This document shows positions 1-11,377 of a stretch of DNA of 32,793 nucleotides, one piece after another (position 1 is the first letter of the stretch; each line of letters starts with the position of its first letter). This DNA comes from Vairimorpha apis BRL 01 (lineage: Eukaryota > Microsporidia > Nosematidae). The notes under the pieces were generated by a model, which made no database searches, had not been told where the DNA came from, and worked only from the letters and a program-made list of their open reading frames with translations. Both the position numbers and the translations under genes were made by a program. Location: assembly GCA_000447185.1 (NCBI GenBank), contig KE647309.1, forward strand, positions 1 to 32,793. Reading direction: 5' to 3'.

Positions 1-1671
1 TTAAAACTATAAACCAATAAAAAACTCTTCAAATGTGTTTAACCGAAGAATTTTTTAAATTACAATATAAAAACTTAATATTCATTTTTTTAATAAAAAT
101 TTATATATAAAATTAAATATTTATTTTTTATGTGATTTTATAGTATTTAAAATCTTGATGTGATTTATTTTAACATTTACAAAAATATGCTATGTAACAA
201 AAAGAAATAAAATATTATTTTTTATGTAATTTATATAAAAAAATTTAGAATTTTTTTTAAAAAATAATTTACAAAATTAAACTATTTTCATAAGATTTAA
301 CATTGATATAATATTTTTGCATGTTGTAATTTATCTTAACATCATTACTAACATTATATACATTATATACATTTTATATACTAAATTTACAAATAAATAT
401 TTAGTTAATAATTTTTTACATAAAATATTTTTTCTTGTAATTTATTTTTTATTATTTAAAGTATTACTTTGAATGACAATTGATATATTATTATATGTAA
501 TTATGCATTTCAAAATTTATTTTTGATATTTGATATATTACTTTGAGAAATTTTTCTATTTAATTATTACCCTTAGTTCAATAGTGTAATTGTGATATTT
601 ATTTATAGATATTAAACCTAAAATATTCTATAAGCTTTTGTTTTAATAACTAGTTATAAATGAATTTTGTATTTATAATAAACATTTAATTATTTGCTAT
701 AAAAAAAATTTATGACACTATAAAATTTTAAATAATAATAAACAAATTGATATTTTGCACAAAATTGTAAATATAGTTTTTTATAAAATAAAATTTACTT
801 ACTATTCATTTTTAATTATGTATATTAATGAGATTAAAAATAAACTAATTTAAACATTATGGTCATAAATTATTTAAAAGAAAATATTTTAAAATTTGTA
901 CATTTTACAATGTTGCATATATAACAAAAAAAATTTGGTAATAAAATGTTATTTTATTGTTATTCTTGCATCAATCAGTATGTAATAATACATAATGTAA
1001 TTTTATGTGTCAGTGATGTCTGCAATGTATATTTTTATTAGATTAATAAAAAACAAACTTAATTTATTAATTAAATAAAAATAATTAATTTTTTATTTGT
1101 TATGATTTGTTTTGTAGTAAAAAAAATACCATTAATAATAGAATATATTTATTTTATATTGTTAAAAAAAGAGAATTTTTCAAATCATATTTATAAAATC
1201 TTTTAAAAAATTTTAAATTTAGTAACATTAAAATATGGAAATAAATGTTTTTAAACATTATATACTATTTGTAAAATATTTAACAAATTTTAACTCAAAT
1301 TTATTTCGAAATTTTTATATTTTAAAATTTGTAACAAAATATATAAAATCAAATAAAAAAACAATCATTTTACTATATTTACTTTAAATTAATTATAAAA
1401 GTTAATAATTTTAGTTTACATTTATGTTTATAATTATAATAATAAATAATATTGTAAAATTAATTTATAAAATCTTAATAAAAATTTAAATTTTTTATAA
1501 AATATCTTAAATTAATCATGATAGAAAATTTAAATCAAATTAAGAATTTTTTTTCATTTATATACAATATATATAAATCATTACACAAAATATATTTTAA
1601 ATTAATTAATATCTATTTTAATTTAACTTTATTCTTATATTACTATAAATTTCACTTAATAAAAGATTCCC
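1..1671. other. A+T-rich spacer, no gene seen
   Basis: No reading frame with recognisable protein content is seen on either strand. The DNA is almost pure A+T with short homopolymers and imperfect ATTATATAC repeats near 351-382. A CCC triplet near 568 has no useful start codon or open frame after it. A short open frame at 1518-1724 is A/T-driven Ile/Phe/Tyr/Leu sequence overlapping the next gene in another frame, and I do not consider it coding. Confidence 0.6.
1669..1671 (+). promoter_or_regulatory. CCC start-proximal motif
   Basis: CCC lies directly against the ATG at 1672. In this DNA C triplets are rare, and most recognisable genes in the window have one just 5' of their start. This matches the CCC/GGG signal described upstream of microsporidian genes. 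It supports the choice of 1672 as the start. Confidence 0.6.
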
Positions 1672-2676
1672 ATGGATTTGAAATTATTATTATTTTTAAG
1701 CTTAGTATATTTAGCAAGAGATAATTTGTGTGAAGATATATCTAATCGTGAAAATAATGACCCAATCACATATAAGGAATTTACCAATTTAATATGTAAT
1801 ATGGAAAATAACATTAAGAATTCGTTTGATAAAAAACTTCGTGATAATGACATAAAAATTGCTGAATTAATAAAAGATGAAACAGTACGAATTGGAAAAG
1901 AAAGTTATGAAAATATTAAAAAATGCATAAATGATGAAATAAAAAAAGACATAAACTTAGATAAAAAATCAACCGGTAGTAATATAAGTTTTTAATTGCA
2001 ATGTTTAATAGATGTTTTTCATAAACATTCAAAATGCGGAAATTGTAAAGGTTGTAAAAATAATGATTTTTGCTTTTATCATTTACTTATGATTTTCATA
2101 TCATTATTTAATGAAGAGGATAAAGTTGAACTTCAAAAATCATTATCTATTTTTCATCAAATGAATAATAGGTTTTTCAGACAACCAAACATGTGCAATA
2201 TTTATGGTCTTCAACCTAATATAAATTCTTTTATGAATCCACTTTATCAAAATATGTACAATTAAAACCAACCTAACGATTTATTTTCATCATGTTTTGG
2301 AATGCAGTATAATAAATTTGGTATGAATATAGGTAACAAAGATTTACTTCATAATTTATTAATTAATTCTGTTTTTGATATCTATAATAGTGAGACTAGT
2401 AGTTGTGATAGTAAAAAACAATCACATCATGTAACAACAAATTATGGGCCTTCAGTTCAAACTAATAATCCAATCCTAATCAATGATCCAAAATGTTTTG
2501 ATCAAAATATCTTTCCTACTTCATGTCCTATCTTAAAACCTGTAAATTCTTCTGTTTATTCACCTAATATTCCTAGTAAAGCTTCCAGTACTTATGGACC
2601 TTGTCCTTCTACATTTGAAGCATCTAAAAAGTCAACAAAAAGTGTGGAGGAAGCTAAAAATTTATTAAACTTGTAA
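1672..2676 (+). CDS. putative secreted Cys-containing protein, two internal TAA codons
   Basis: I do not recognise the family. A CCC motif abuts the ATG. The protein begins MDLKLLLFLSLVYLA, a plausible signal peptide, followed by a Lys/Glu/Asp/Asn-rich helical stretch. A TAA at 1993-1995 interrupts the frame, but the same frame continues open with a Cys cluster (pattern C-x2-C-x2-C-x5-C around residues 123-133). A second TAA at 2263-2265 follows, then a Ser/Pro/Asn/Thr-rich segment runs to the TAA at 2674-2676. No frame change is needed: three open segments of 107, 89 and 136 codons lie in one phase. CAA (Gln) would fit both interrupted sites. Signal peptide, Cys cluster and Ser/Pro/Asn-rich tail would suit a spore wall or polar tube component, which is inference. 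It may instead be a recent pseudogene or a readthrough gene. Confidence 0.5.
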
Positions 2677-2714
2677 ATATTAAATCTAAAGTTTTACGCA
2701 TATTTCTAAACTTT

Positions 2715-2788
2715 TTGGTTTATTTTTGTTGTTTTTTGTTGTTTTTTATTGTTTTTTGTCAACATAAATTTAAAAAAAAATTTATGTT
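2715..2788. repeat. T/G repeats followed by an 11-bp inverted repeat
   Basis: Just past the stop at 2676, TTGTTGTTTTTT-like units repeat about three times (2715-2760). A perfect inverted repeat follows: AACATAAATTT (2761-2771) pairs with AAATTTATGTT (2778-2788) around a six-A loop. It could mark a transcript 3' end or be chance in A+T-rich DNA. Confidence 0.4.
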
Positions 2789-3415
2789 AATTTTAAAAAT
2801 TACAAATGTGTATAATTTAATATTATTAAGACAAATTAAAATAATACAAATTTTAATGATTTTTTTTAATAATTATTATAAATAATTGCTAAAAATTTTA
2901 CTTTATCATATAAATTATATAATTTAAAAAAATTTATACTTAATAATCAAATTTAAATTTTGAAACTAAAAATAAAAAAAGTTCACTTTTTTAGAAAATA
3001 TTTTTTTTAAAAAATATAATTAGGTTTTTAATTTAATAAAACTTATTTTTAATATTTTATAATAAAAAAATTAAAGATTAAAAAAACTTTCTTATTCATA
3101 CCGTATAATATGGCATTTTGATCTAAAAAATTGCATATTTTTACAAATTTTAACATATGCAACTAATTAGCTATTGTATCTGTAACAAATTAAGATGTGT
3201 ATTTATATAAATCCAATTATTTTTTACAAAAATATTTTACATGTTAATTTATATATGAATATTTATAAAACTAAATAATTAGAATAAAATATAAATTAAT
3301 AATAATATAAAAAACCTTGATAATTAAAAAATATACTTTATAAATTTTTAATAAATAATTTTTGAAGATATAAAATTTTATAAATTTTAAAATTTAATTT
3401 TCATAATAAAGAATT
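2789..3415. other. A+T-rich spacer, nothing recognised
   Basis: No open frame of useful length and no C/G triplet motif was seen. It separates the 3' ends of two convergent genes. Confidence 0.5.
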
Positions 3416-4774
3416 TTATGGAACCAAATTCTGATTATGCATTGATACAGGGTCAATATGAAATTCTCTATAAAATATATATCCATAATCTATATCCCTG
3501 TTTTTCATTGCAGCTAATAAATCTTGCTCAAATTCGTAAGCACTAAAAAAATAGTATATATATAATTCATTCATTTCTATATATGTTGATGGGAATCTAA
3601 ATATGCCATGATTTTTTTTTTAATATTTAAACCCACAAATTTTTCATTTTTTATACAATTTTTTATTCCTCCATATGGTACCTTCTTAGAACCAGTCCAA
3701 TATTCAAATAATTTCAATTTATAATCATATGAAAAATTTTCAACAATTGACCAAAAGGAAACAATTTCAAATGATTCCTCTGAGAAATCATTATAATATT
3801 TTGTGTATGTTTTCCAATCTTGAATATCTATACTGTATATTCCACATATCATATTTTTTAATTCTGATGAACTAAAAATACTTAAAGATTTTTCTTCAAT
3901 TATTTCATAAAAACCTTTTTTAATGGTTTCTAGTTGTTCAAAAATTATTGTTTCGTATCTAAATTTAATAAGTAATTTCAAATATTCTTCTTTATTTTCA
4001 TTTGTGACTCTAATATTACTACCGTTTAAGATTAAATCTACTGTAAAATAAACACCAAAATAATCAATTTCATCTGGAAAAAAAAGTTCAATATTACTCA
4101 TATCTCCTTTTTTATTCGTAATATGGATCTATAAAAATCCTCGTCAATAATTTTTACATCTTCTAATGTTGTCTCATAACCAAGTAAAAAATTATAAACT
4201 GATCTTTCAAGAGGTATCCATATTTTGTAATTTTCAATCAGTATCATTGCTAAAATTTTACCTAAAAAGTAAAAATATGACAAATGATTATTTACAATCA
4301 TGCTACCGTAAAATGGTTTAATCTTAGATCTACATCCTGATGAAAATGTAAATATACCATATATTGGATCTAAAATGTCTAGAACTACAAGTTTAATCCA
4401 TTCTTCAATATTTTTGTTTGTATCTATGTTATTTTTATCTTTAACGTTTATAAATAATTTACTATTAATGAATTGTTCATTTAAAATTTCGTTTAATTGT
4501 TTCACAGAATCAGTAATTAAATGTTCTTGATTAATATTAATAGTATATGAATTTTTTGTAAAATAATTTAATCTTTTTAAATAGTTTCTAAAATGTTTTT
4601 CTTTTTTTTAAATAATTTATTGTCTATTTTATTATTGTTTGTTCTGTTAACCATCAAATCATAAACTTCTTGTTCTGTTAAATTGCTGTAAAGCATTTTG
4701 TAAATATTTAATAAAATGACAATTACTAAAATTACACCTATACATGAAAATACATAAACAATAACTGTTTCCAT
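3416..4774 (-). CDS. membrane-anchored HECT-domain protein (E3 ubiquitin ligase-like), frameshifted
   Basis: HECT E3 ligases take ubiquitin from an E2 onto a C-terminal Cys and pass it to substrates. Three frames make one protein of about 453 residues. It opens with a hydrophobic segment (METVIVYVFSCIGVILVIVI), then a short basic linker. A full HECT N-lobe follows, with HLSYFYFLGKILAM, DPIYGIF and TLEDVKIIDEDFYRSIL. The E2-binding and C-lobe region has GSNIRVTNENKEEY, CGIYSIDIQDWKTYTKYY and TGSKKVPYGG. Frame breaks near 4583, near 4110 (A6) and at 3612-3621 (T10 on the plus strand) are each corrected by one extra base. Beyond the last break the C-terminus reads NHGIFRFPSTY, and I see no Cys where TCFNxLxLP normally sits. 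At under half the usual length, it has no other domain. The start is set by the ATG at 4774 with GGG three bases upstream. The HECT assignment is strong; activity is doubtful. Confidence 0.82.
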
Positions 4775-6427
4775 ACCCTAAATTAATAAATAAATTTCAA
4801 AAATTAATAAGTATCCTTTTAATAAATTTAAAAATTTATTTTATATATTTGTTCTATAAAATTATTAAAAATAAATAAATGCATATTTAAAATATTTAAT
4901 GTTTTGTTGCAAAAAATACGTAAAATTTTATATGATTTTAATTCTTTCAATTGAATAAAGATATATTTAGTGCAAAAAAATTTAACAAATATGAATAAAA
5001 TGAACATTTTATTTTTTGATTAAATTTTTTTATTTTATTTAAAAATCTTTATGATCATTAAGTAAAAAAATTTAGATAAATTTTTGACATAGTATAATTT
5101 TTCTATTTATTAATGATATTATCCGCTTTGTACCAAAATTAATTTACTGATATTTCTTCTCGTTTTCACTATCATGTTTATATTCTGTAATTCATTGAAA
5201 TGTATCCAAAGTTCTTATTAAGAGTTTTAAATGAATTTACATTCCTATTAAGTCAATGATGTTGGATTTATATCTATTTTTAAAAAGTTTTAACCATATA
5301 TTTTTTATGCTATCACATAAAATATTTTTTTAGTCATTAATCTATGTAACAATTATAATTTATTTGCAAAATGCAAATATTTTCTAAAAAAATGAACTAA
5401 ATTGTTGTAAGTCATTAATAAAATGACTTAATTAATATAATTAATGACAACTTGTCATTTAATAAATATAAAGATATCTAGTTTGTTATTTTTTTAATTT
5501 TTCTTTATAATCGTTCTATTCCAAAGTTAAATTCTTTATTAATATTATTTGTTGAATATATAACAAATGTTTCTTACTCTTTATTAAATTCTTATTTTTA
5601 CTAAAAAAATTTAAATATAATTTCATTAAATAAAATATTTAAGTCTATTTTAAAAAAATTAAAAAATAGTAATTTACATATATTACAAAATATTTTTTAT
5701 AATAAATTTGTAAAAAATCTTTTTTTATTGTTATTATATTTATTAATATATTTGCATAATATTTCATTGGCTCGATTTTAACTATTTTGATATGTCAATA
5801 TTTTTAAATTGTGATGTTTTTGATTTTTTTACAAATTATAATAAAAATAAAATTATATTTAAAAAAATGACATTATTAATATTCTATACCTAATAATCTA
5901 ATCAAATCAAATAATATTTCTCTCATTTTATTAATAATATATTACTGCTTTATATTAAATTATTATATAAATTTTTAATACTGCTTTAATAAAAACATAT
6001 TTTTTAATTAAGATTTATATTTTGTTTATTATAATAAATATTTTAACATTTAAAGAGTCTTTAAAGTAAAAACTCAATTTTTTCGAAAAATACAGTTTTT
6101 GTACTTTTTTTTTGTATTGTTCTATTGATTTTTTTTATATTTTAATAATTACTATTGATCTTTATTTCAAAATAAAAATTATCAAAAATAAAAAAAATTC
6201 ATTTGATAAATTTAATCTAAATATTCAAAGATATAATATTTTTTAGTGCAAAACAAAAATTTAAATTCAAAATCATTTTTAATTAAACACACCATAGTTC
6301 ACTTTCATTTATTGTATAAATTAAAAACAATATATTTTAAACTATATTTTATTACTAAAATATAAATCTTTGACATTTTAAATTAAATTTAATAACGAAA
6401 TTTTTTATTTTAAAATAAAAAAGGAGC
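4775..6427. other. intergenic region with a slightly less A+T-biased patch at 5080-5480
   Basis: No intact gene is seen. The patch at about 5080-5480 has more G/C and mixed codons than its surroundings, with stops in all frames. On the minus strand it gives fragments such as LNKNFGYISMNYR, which I cannot assign. A hairpin (AAGTCATT...AATGACTT, near 5410-5430) lies within it. It may be a decayed gene or element. The rest is homopolymer-rich DNA. Confidence 0.4.
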
Positions 6428-7694
6428 ATGGGGTTAATTACAAATATGCATTCTACAATAAGTATAAATGATAAAAGAAAATTTCATGATGCTTGGGCAT
6501 TTATTCTTTATTTGATTGTAACTATAGGATGTACATATTTTACAATCATTAATATAAAAGAAAAAAAATTAATATTAATTTTACATTTGAAGAATATAAA
6601 TTATTTATTAGTAGTTTTATAATAGTATGTGTGTTTTTATTTCTTAATTTTTTTTGCTTAAGATTTTTACCGGAATTTTATTTAAAATTTACTATAATTT
6701 TATACCCACTAATTTTATTATTTAAATTATTTCTAACCAATCTAACTTCATCTTCTATAATAGCTTCAATTTTAGCAATATTGTTTTGGGCATTTTTCAT
6801 TATTAAATATTGGAAAACTTTATCTTTAATAAGTTCAATAATCAAATCAGCAGTAAGTATTCTAATTTCGCGCTTATTTTCTGTAACAATTAGTGTTATT
6901 ATTTGTTTTGTTTTTTTATGTCTACAATTTATCCTTTTTGGAATGTCTTTTTTGTTAAAAATAGACAACAAATCTTTAATTTTAACATTATTATTTTTAA
7001 TTTTTATTGGTCAGTTACAAATATAATTTACTTTTATAAGGTATATATTACTAGCTTAATTGCATTTCATTTGATAGAATCAGAAGATTCTAATTTTACT
7101 ATATTTTATAAATCTTTAAAAAATTCATTTTGTGCTTTTGGTTCAATATCATTTGCTGGACTTTTAATAGCAATTATAGAAACGCTTAGATTTATTGTTA
7201 ACGATGAAAGAGATGAAAATGATAGAGAAAGAAAAAGTAATGCATTTAAGAGAATTTTGCTGTGTATAACTTCAATATTGCTTAGTATTATGCAAAATTT
7301 TATTAAAATGGCAAACGAAATAACTCTACCTTATATTGCAATTCACGGTACAGGTTATGTTAAGTCGATGAAAAATTCATTTGAACTTTTACAGAAAGGT
7401 GATATAAAACCATTTACAGGAACAATTGTTATTAATTTTATGTTGTTTTTCATGTTTATGATAACATCTGTTTGTTGTGTAATAGTATCAATTTTACTTA
7501 TGGATAAAATTTCTGAAAAAATTTTAAATGTACTAATTATAAGTGCAATTCCATTACTCTTTTATTTTATTTGGACAATAGTATTTTCTGCTTCATATCT
7601 TTCTATAATTTATTTATTCGCAGATCGTCCACTTTTATTCAAAGAAATAGATAAAAAATTATATGATAATCTTCAGTGTTTAAGATCACTTTAA
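6428..7694 (+). CDS. choline transporter-like (Pns1/CTL/SLC44) membrane protein, frameshifted
   Basis: Three consecutive frames join into about 422 residues. The N-terminus carries KFHDAWAFILYLIV, like the family's first membrane segment after the cytosolic head. Many hydrophobic helices follow. The C-terminal half has the family core: FYWSVTNIIYFYKV, then SFCAFGSISFAGLLIAIIE, then YIAIHGTGYVKSMKNSFELL, matching the CTL pattern where Ile-His/Tyr-Gly and KNAF-like residues are conserved. Breaks lie in an A8 run near 6565 and in T runs near 6990-7005; one added base at each restores phase. CTL proteins are plasma-membrane or organelle transporters, with choline transport shown for animal members; the yeast Pns1 substrate is unclear. 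ATGGGG at 6428 is the likely start, preceded by AGGAGC with no CCC. Family call is good, substrate unknown. Confidence 0.75.
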
Positions 7695-8214
7695 TTAATT
7701 AAATCTAAAATATTTTTAATTGTTTATATTACATAATAAAATTAAATTTTTATTACATTCTTTAAATAAATAATATAAACATAAAAAATTTAATTAAATT
7801 TTTATAAAATAATTTATAGTATTTTAATATTATCGTTAAAGTAATATTATAAATAATTTCAAAATATATCATTTTATTTTATTTAATTTTTTATTTTTCT
7901 TTATTAATTTAAACTAGAAAATTTAATATTTTTTAAATATTAGATACAATTTATAAAGCATGCGATATACATTTGCAACTATTTAATATATAAGTTTTAA
8001 TATGTATAATTTGTAAAAAAATGTTTAAAACAATAATAAAAAAATTTATCTATATTTTTTATAAACAGACTTTTCAAGAATACATATGTTGTACTTTAAA
8101 ACATTGTATAATATTTTTTGATTAGTTCATTTTTTATTAATTTTTAAAATACACAAAAAAAATTATGTTTATTAATTTAGCCAAAATTTGACTAAATTTT
8201 TTTATGAAATATAA

Positions 8215-8361
8215 TATGTTGTTGTCATTTGGACTAAACATATGGTTGACAAAGGTTTTCTTTTTTATAGATAAATGGTGTTGATTGTTTCACATCAACA
8301 CGTAGGTTTCTGATCTAAAACCTAACCTGAAACAGACAGCTTTATGTCTGCCTACAACATA
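8215..8361 (+). ncRNA. structured repeat element, copy 1 (candidate ncRNA)
   Basis: About 139 bases match 26521-26658 with roughly 10 substitutions and one indel, while the flanks are unrelated. It folds: terminal TATGTTG (8215-8221) pairs with CAACATA (8355-8361); GTGTTGA pairs with TCAACAC (about 8278-8301); TAGGTTT pairs with AAACCTA (about 8303-8324); CAGACA pairs with TGTCTG (about 8333-8350). The third stem changes from A-A-A-C-C-T-A to A-A-A-C-T-T-A in copy 2, which keeps pairing through G-U, and the closing stem changes but stays paired. This suggests a structured RNA or a short non-autonomous element. The strand is a guess; a T6 run inside the plus strand argues against Pol III on that strand. 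It does not match any RNA family I can name. Confidence 0.55.
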
Positions 8362-11300
8362 ATATATTTTCTGTAAATTACACGTAAAAATATAATTAAA
8401 AATTTTACTTTTAAACATATATTAAATCAAAATATTTATAATATAAAATTGTTTATTTTTTTAATTTATTTGAAAAAATATTAAATAATTTTTTCAATAT
8501 TTAATTACTTTATTTTAAAATATTAAAATTTGCTAAAACTATTTAACAATTATTAAATGTTATAATGATGTGATCTTTAAATGCTATTTAAAGTTTTTTT
8601 AGTGTTAAATTATAAAAGAAAAAACATAAACAAAAACAAACAAATTATTTAATAAAAATTTATTTAATTGTTAAAAGTTAAAATCAAAATTTTAGTTGTA
8701 AAATAAAATATACATACATTTACTTTCTAATTTAATATATAAATTATTTATTTAATATTAAGCATTAAATTCAAATTTTACTTTTCTAATTGTTAGAGTT
8801 GTTAGTAAATTTATTTTTCAGAAAAATTTTATAAAGTGTTTATTGTTATCTTTATCTTATTATAACATAATAAAAATTATCATAATAAAATAATACAAAT
8901 TTTAAATACATCAGAAATATGTACATATGATTAATTAATTAATTTTTGAAAATAAATAGAATTAATAATTATAAATTTTCCTTTAGTTAGTTGTATTATC
9001 AATATTATATATATTTGAAATAATATAATTTAATTAAATATATAAAATAATATTAAAAAATGTATAAAAATTTAGTTAAGAATTTTTATATTATTGTCAA
9101 ACAAAATAGAACCAGTTTAATTACATAATTATAAAACAGTTTTTATATTTTAAATTTTATATGTATTATTTTTATAAATAATTATTAAATTGATATTTAT
9201 GTAAATTTAAATCTATTAATTATTAGAAATAGCTATTATTAAAAAATTAAAATAAAGTTATTTGGTTAGTATAAAATTAAACATTTTTTTAACCAATAAA
9301 AAAGTGATATTTTGCCTTCTGTTAATTTAATTAAATAGATGTTCAATTTTGATAAAAATATGATATTTTTCTATAATACAATTTATCATATATCACTTAT
9401 AAATTTGAATCTAATATTATTTTTTACTAATTATAAAATCTACTTTTATATTAAAATTCTAATTTATTTAAAAAATATAAAAATTTTAGTTTAAAAAAAA
9501 TAAGGTCATAAATAACAAAAAAACTACACTATCAGTTATAATTTTGATATTAATAATTTAAGTTTTCCTAACATATGATATTTTTATTTTTGTTTATAAA
9601 TATCTTGTTTTTTTATTATATATTATACAAATTTATTATTTATTATCTATGAATAATTGCATAAAAGTTAAGTTTTTTTTATTAAATTTAAAAAATGAAA
9701 AAATTTGTATATTGTTGCATTTTTCAGATTTTATATTATGTTTACAAAAAAAATCAAAATATAATCTTTAATTTTTGTAAATGACGTAGAAAGATATACT
9801 AAATTTAAAAATTTGATATTAACTCATAAAATTAATTAAAATATTTATTTGCTAGTATTATTTTTAATTTGAAAGATATAACTTTTTTAATTTGATAATT
9901 TTTTGATTATAATATATTTTTTGATCAGTGCAAGTAAATTTCAAATAATTTAAATAAATAATCTTTAAGCAATAATTAAATAATTTAATACTTTGATTAA
10001 TATTATGATGTATTTTTTATAACAAAGAAATATTTTTAATTTTTATCAATAACAGTTTCAATTTAAATATTTATTTTTATTGACTAATTCAATTTATACA
10101 AAACAATTTTAATTATTCATTTACTTTAAAAATTTATAAATTTGTCTTTTTTAAAAAATTACATATCAATAAAAAAGATTTACATTTTAAATTATAAATA
10201 TTGGTTTTGACATTAAATATTATTATTTAAATTTTTTTTTATTAGTTTTAAATTTGATTAATATTATATATGTTTAACATACAATTATTAAAAATAATTT
10301 AAATTTTAATGTTTAATATAAATTGTATTATTTATATATTTTTTAAAATCAATAAAATATCTTTATTTACAATATTTTAGCATATATACATATGGTATTA
10401 TATTTTTACATAGAATTTAAACTTAGTAAAATGTTTTTTTAAATAATAAAATTTATTTAATTATAACCAAGATTATTTTTATAAAATTTAAAGATAAATT
10501 ATAGTTAATGCTATTTTTTAAAATAATTTTCTCGCATATATTATTATTAATAAAAATAATCTCTACTTAAAATTTACATTGTAAAAAAATGTTAAAAAAC
10601 ATTTTTTGTTTTTTATTTAAAAACTTAAACTTAATTAACTAAAAGAATTGTATTTATTGTTAAACAATTTAGATTGATTAGCATTTTTATAAATGTTGTA
10701 ATTTTTTTCAACATTCTTTATTTGCTTTTGATATATTATATTATAAATTTTTTAAACTGTAAACATCAAACAAGATATTAAAATATTCTAAAATTATCAT
10801 TCTTGATAAAAAAGATAAAAAATACTTAAGACAATATAATTATTATAGAAATTTACATAAAATTCAAAATAAATAATCTTCACATACAAAATTTTTTATT
10901 TCATTGTAAGATAAATTTTTATCATGTTAGTTTTTTTTAAATTTCATAAATTTTTATATTTCAATTGATATTATATATGACAGAATAATTAATTTTAAAT
11001 AAAAATATTTGACATAAAAAATTATTTTTAATATTTAATAATTATTTATATTTAACATAAACAAATAATTTTATTTATTTTAAAATCTATAAGTAATTAT
11101 AAAAGTAGTACGAAAATTTAAAAACAGAATAATTTATAATAAAATTTTTATAATAATAGTATGAAGAAAATTAAATATATATATGTTTAATTTATTTTAT
11201 TTATTAAAAAAAATTTAATTCAATAAAATTGAAAAAGTAATACATTATATAATATAATAAAAAAAATTATATTTTATCGTAAACAACATAATTTAGATCT

Positions 11301-11371
11301 TATTATAATTAAATAATTTAATAATAATTAAACTTAATTAATTAATTCAAATAAATGTTAATGATCTTGTA

Positions 11372-11375
11372 CCCC
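11372..11375 (+). promoter_or_regulatory. CCCC start-proximal motif of the NTT gene
   Basis: CCCC is followed by TT and the ATG at 11378. This is the commonest arrangement in the window (CCC, a few bases, ATG) and fixes the start of the transporter. Confidence 0.6.
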
Positions 11376-11377
11376 TT

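Larger units (their letters stand above)
7695..11377. other. 3.7-kb gene desert containing repeat copy 1
   Basis: I see no protein gene and no convincing tRNA. The stretch is nearly all A+T. The only clearly non-random island is the structured repeat at 8215-8361, which stands out by its G/C content and by its second copy 18 kb away. Confidence 0.55.

Noticed and set aside
1672..2676. Reassignment of TAA to glutamine
   Set aside because: TAA terminates many clear genes in this window (Elf1, Tom70, eIF5A, both glutaredoxins), so a genome-wide code change is excluded.
6678..6971. Minus-strand 97-codon frame
   Set aside because: It is antisense to the hydrophobic core of the CTL-like transporter, which has clear family motifs.
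8215..8361. Repeat as 5S rRNA, spliceosomal snRNA or SRP RNA
   Set aside because: Diagnostic motifs (5S internal box, U1 ACUUACCU, U5 GCCUUUUAC, U6 ACAGAGA, SRP helix 8) are not found on either strand.
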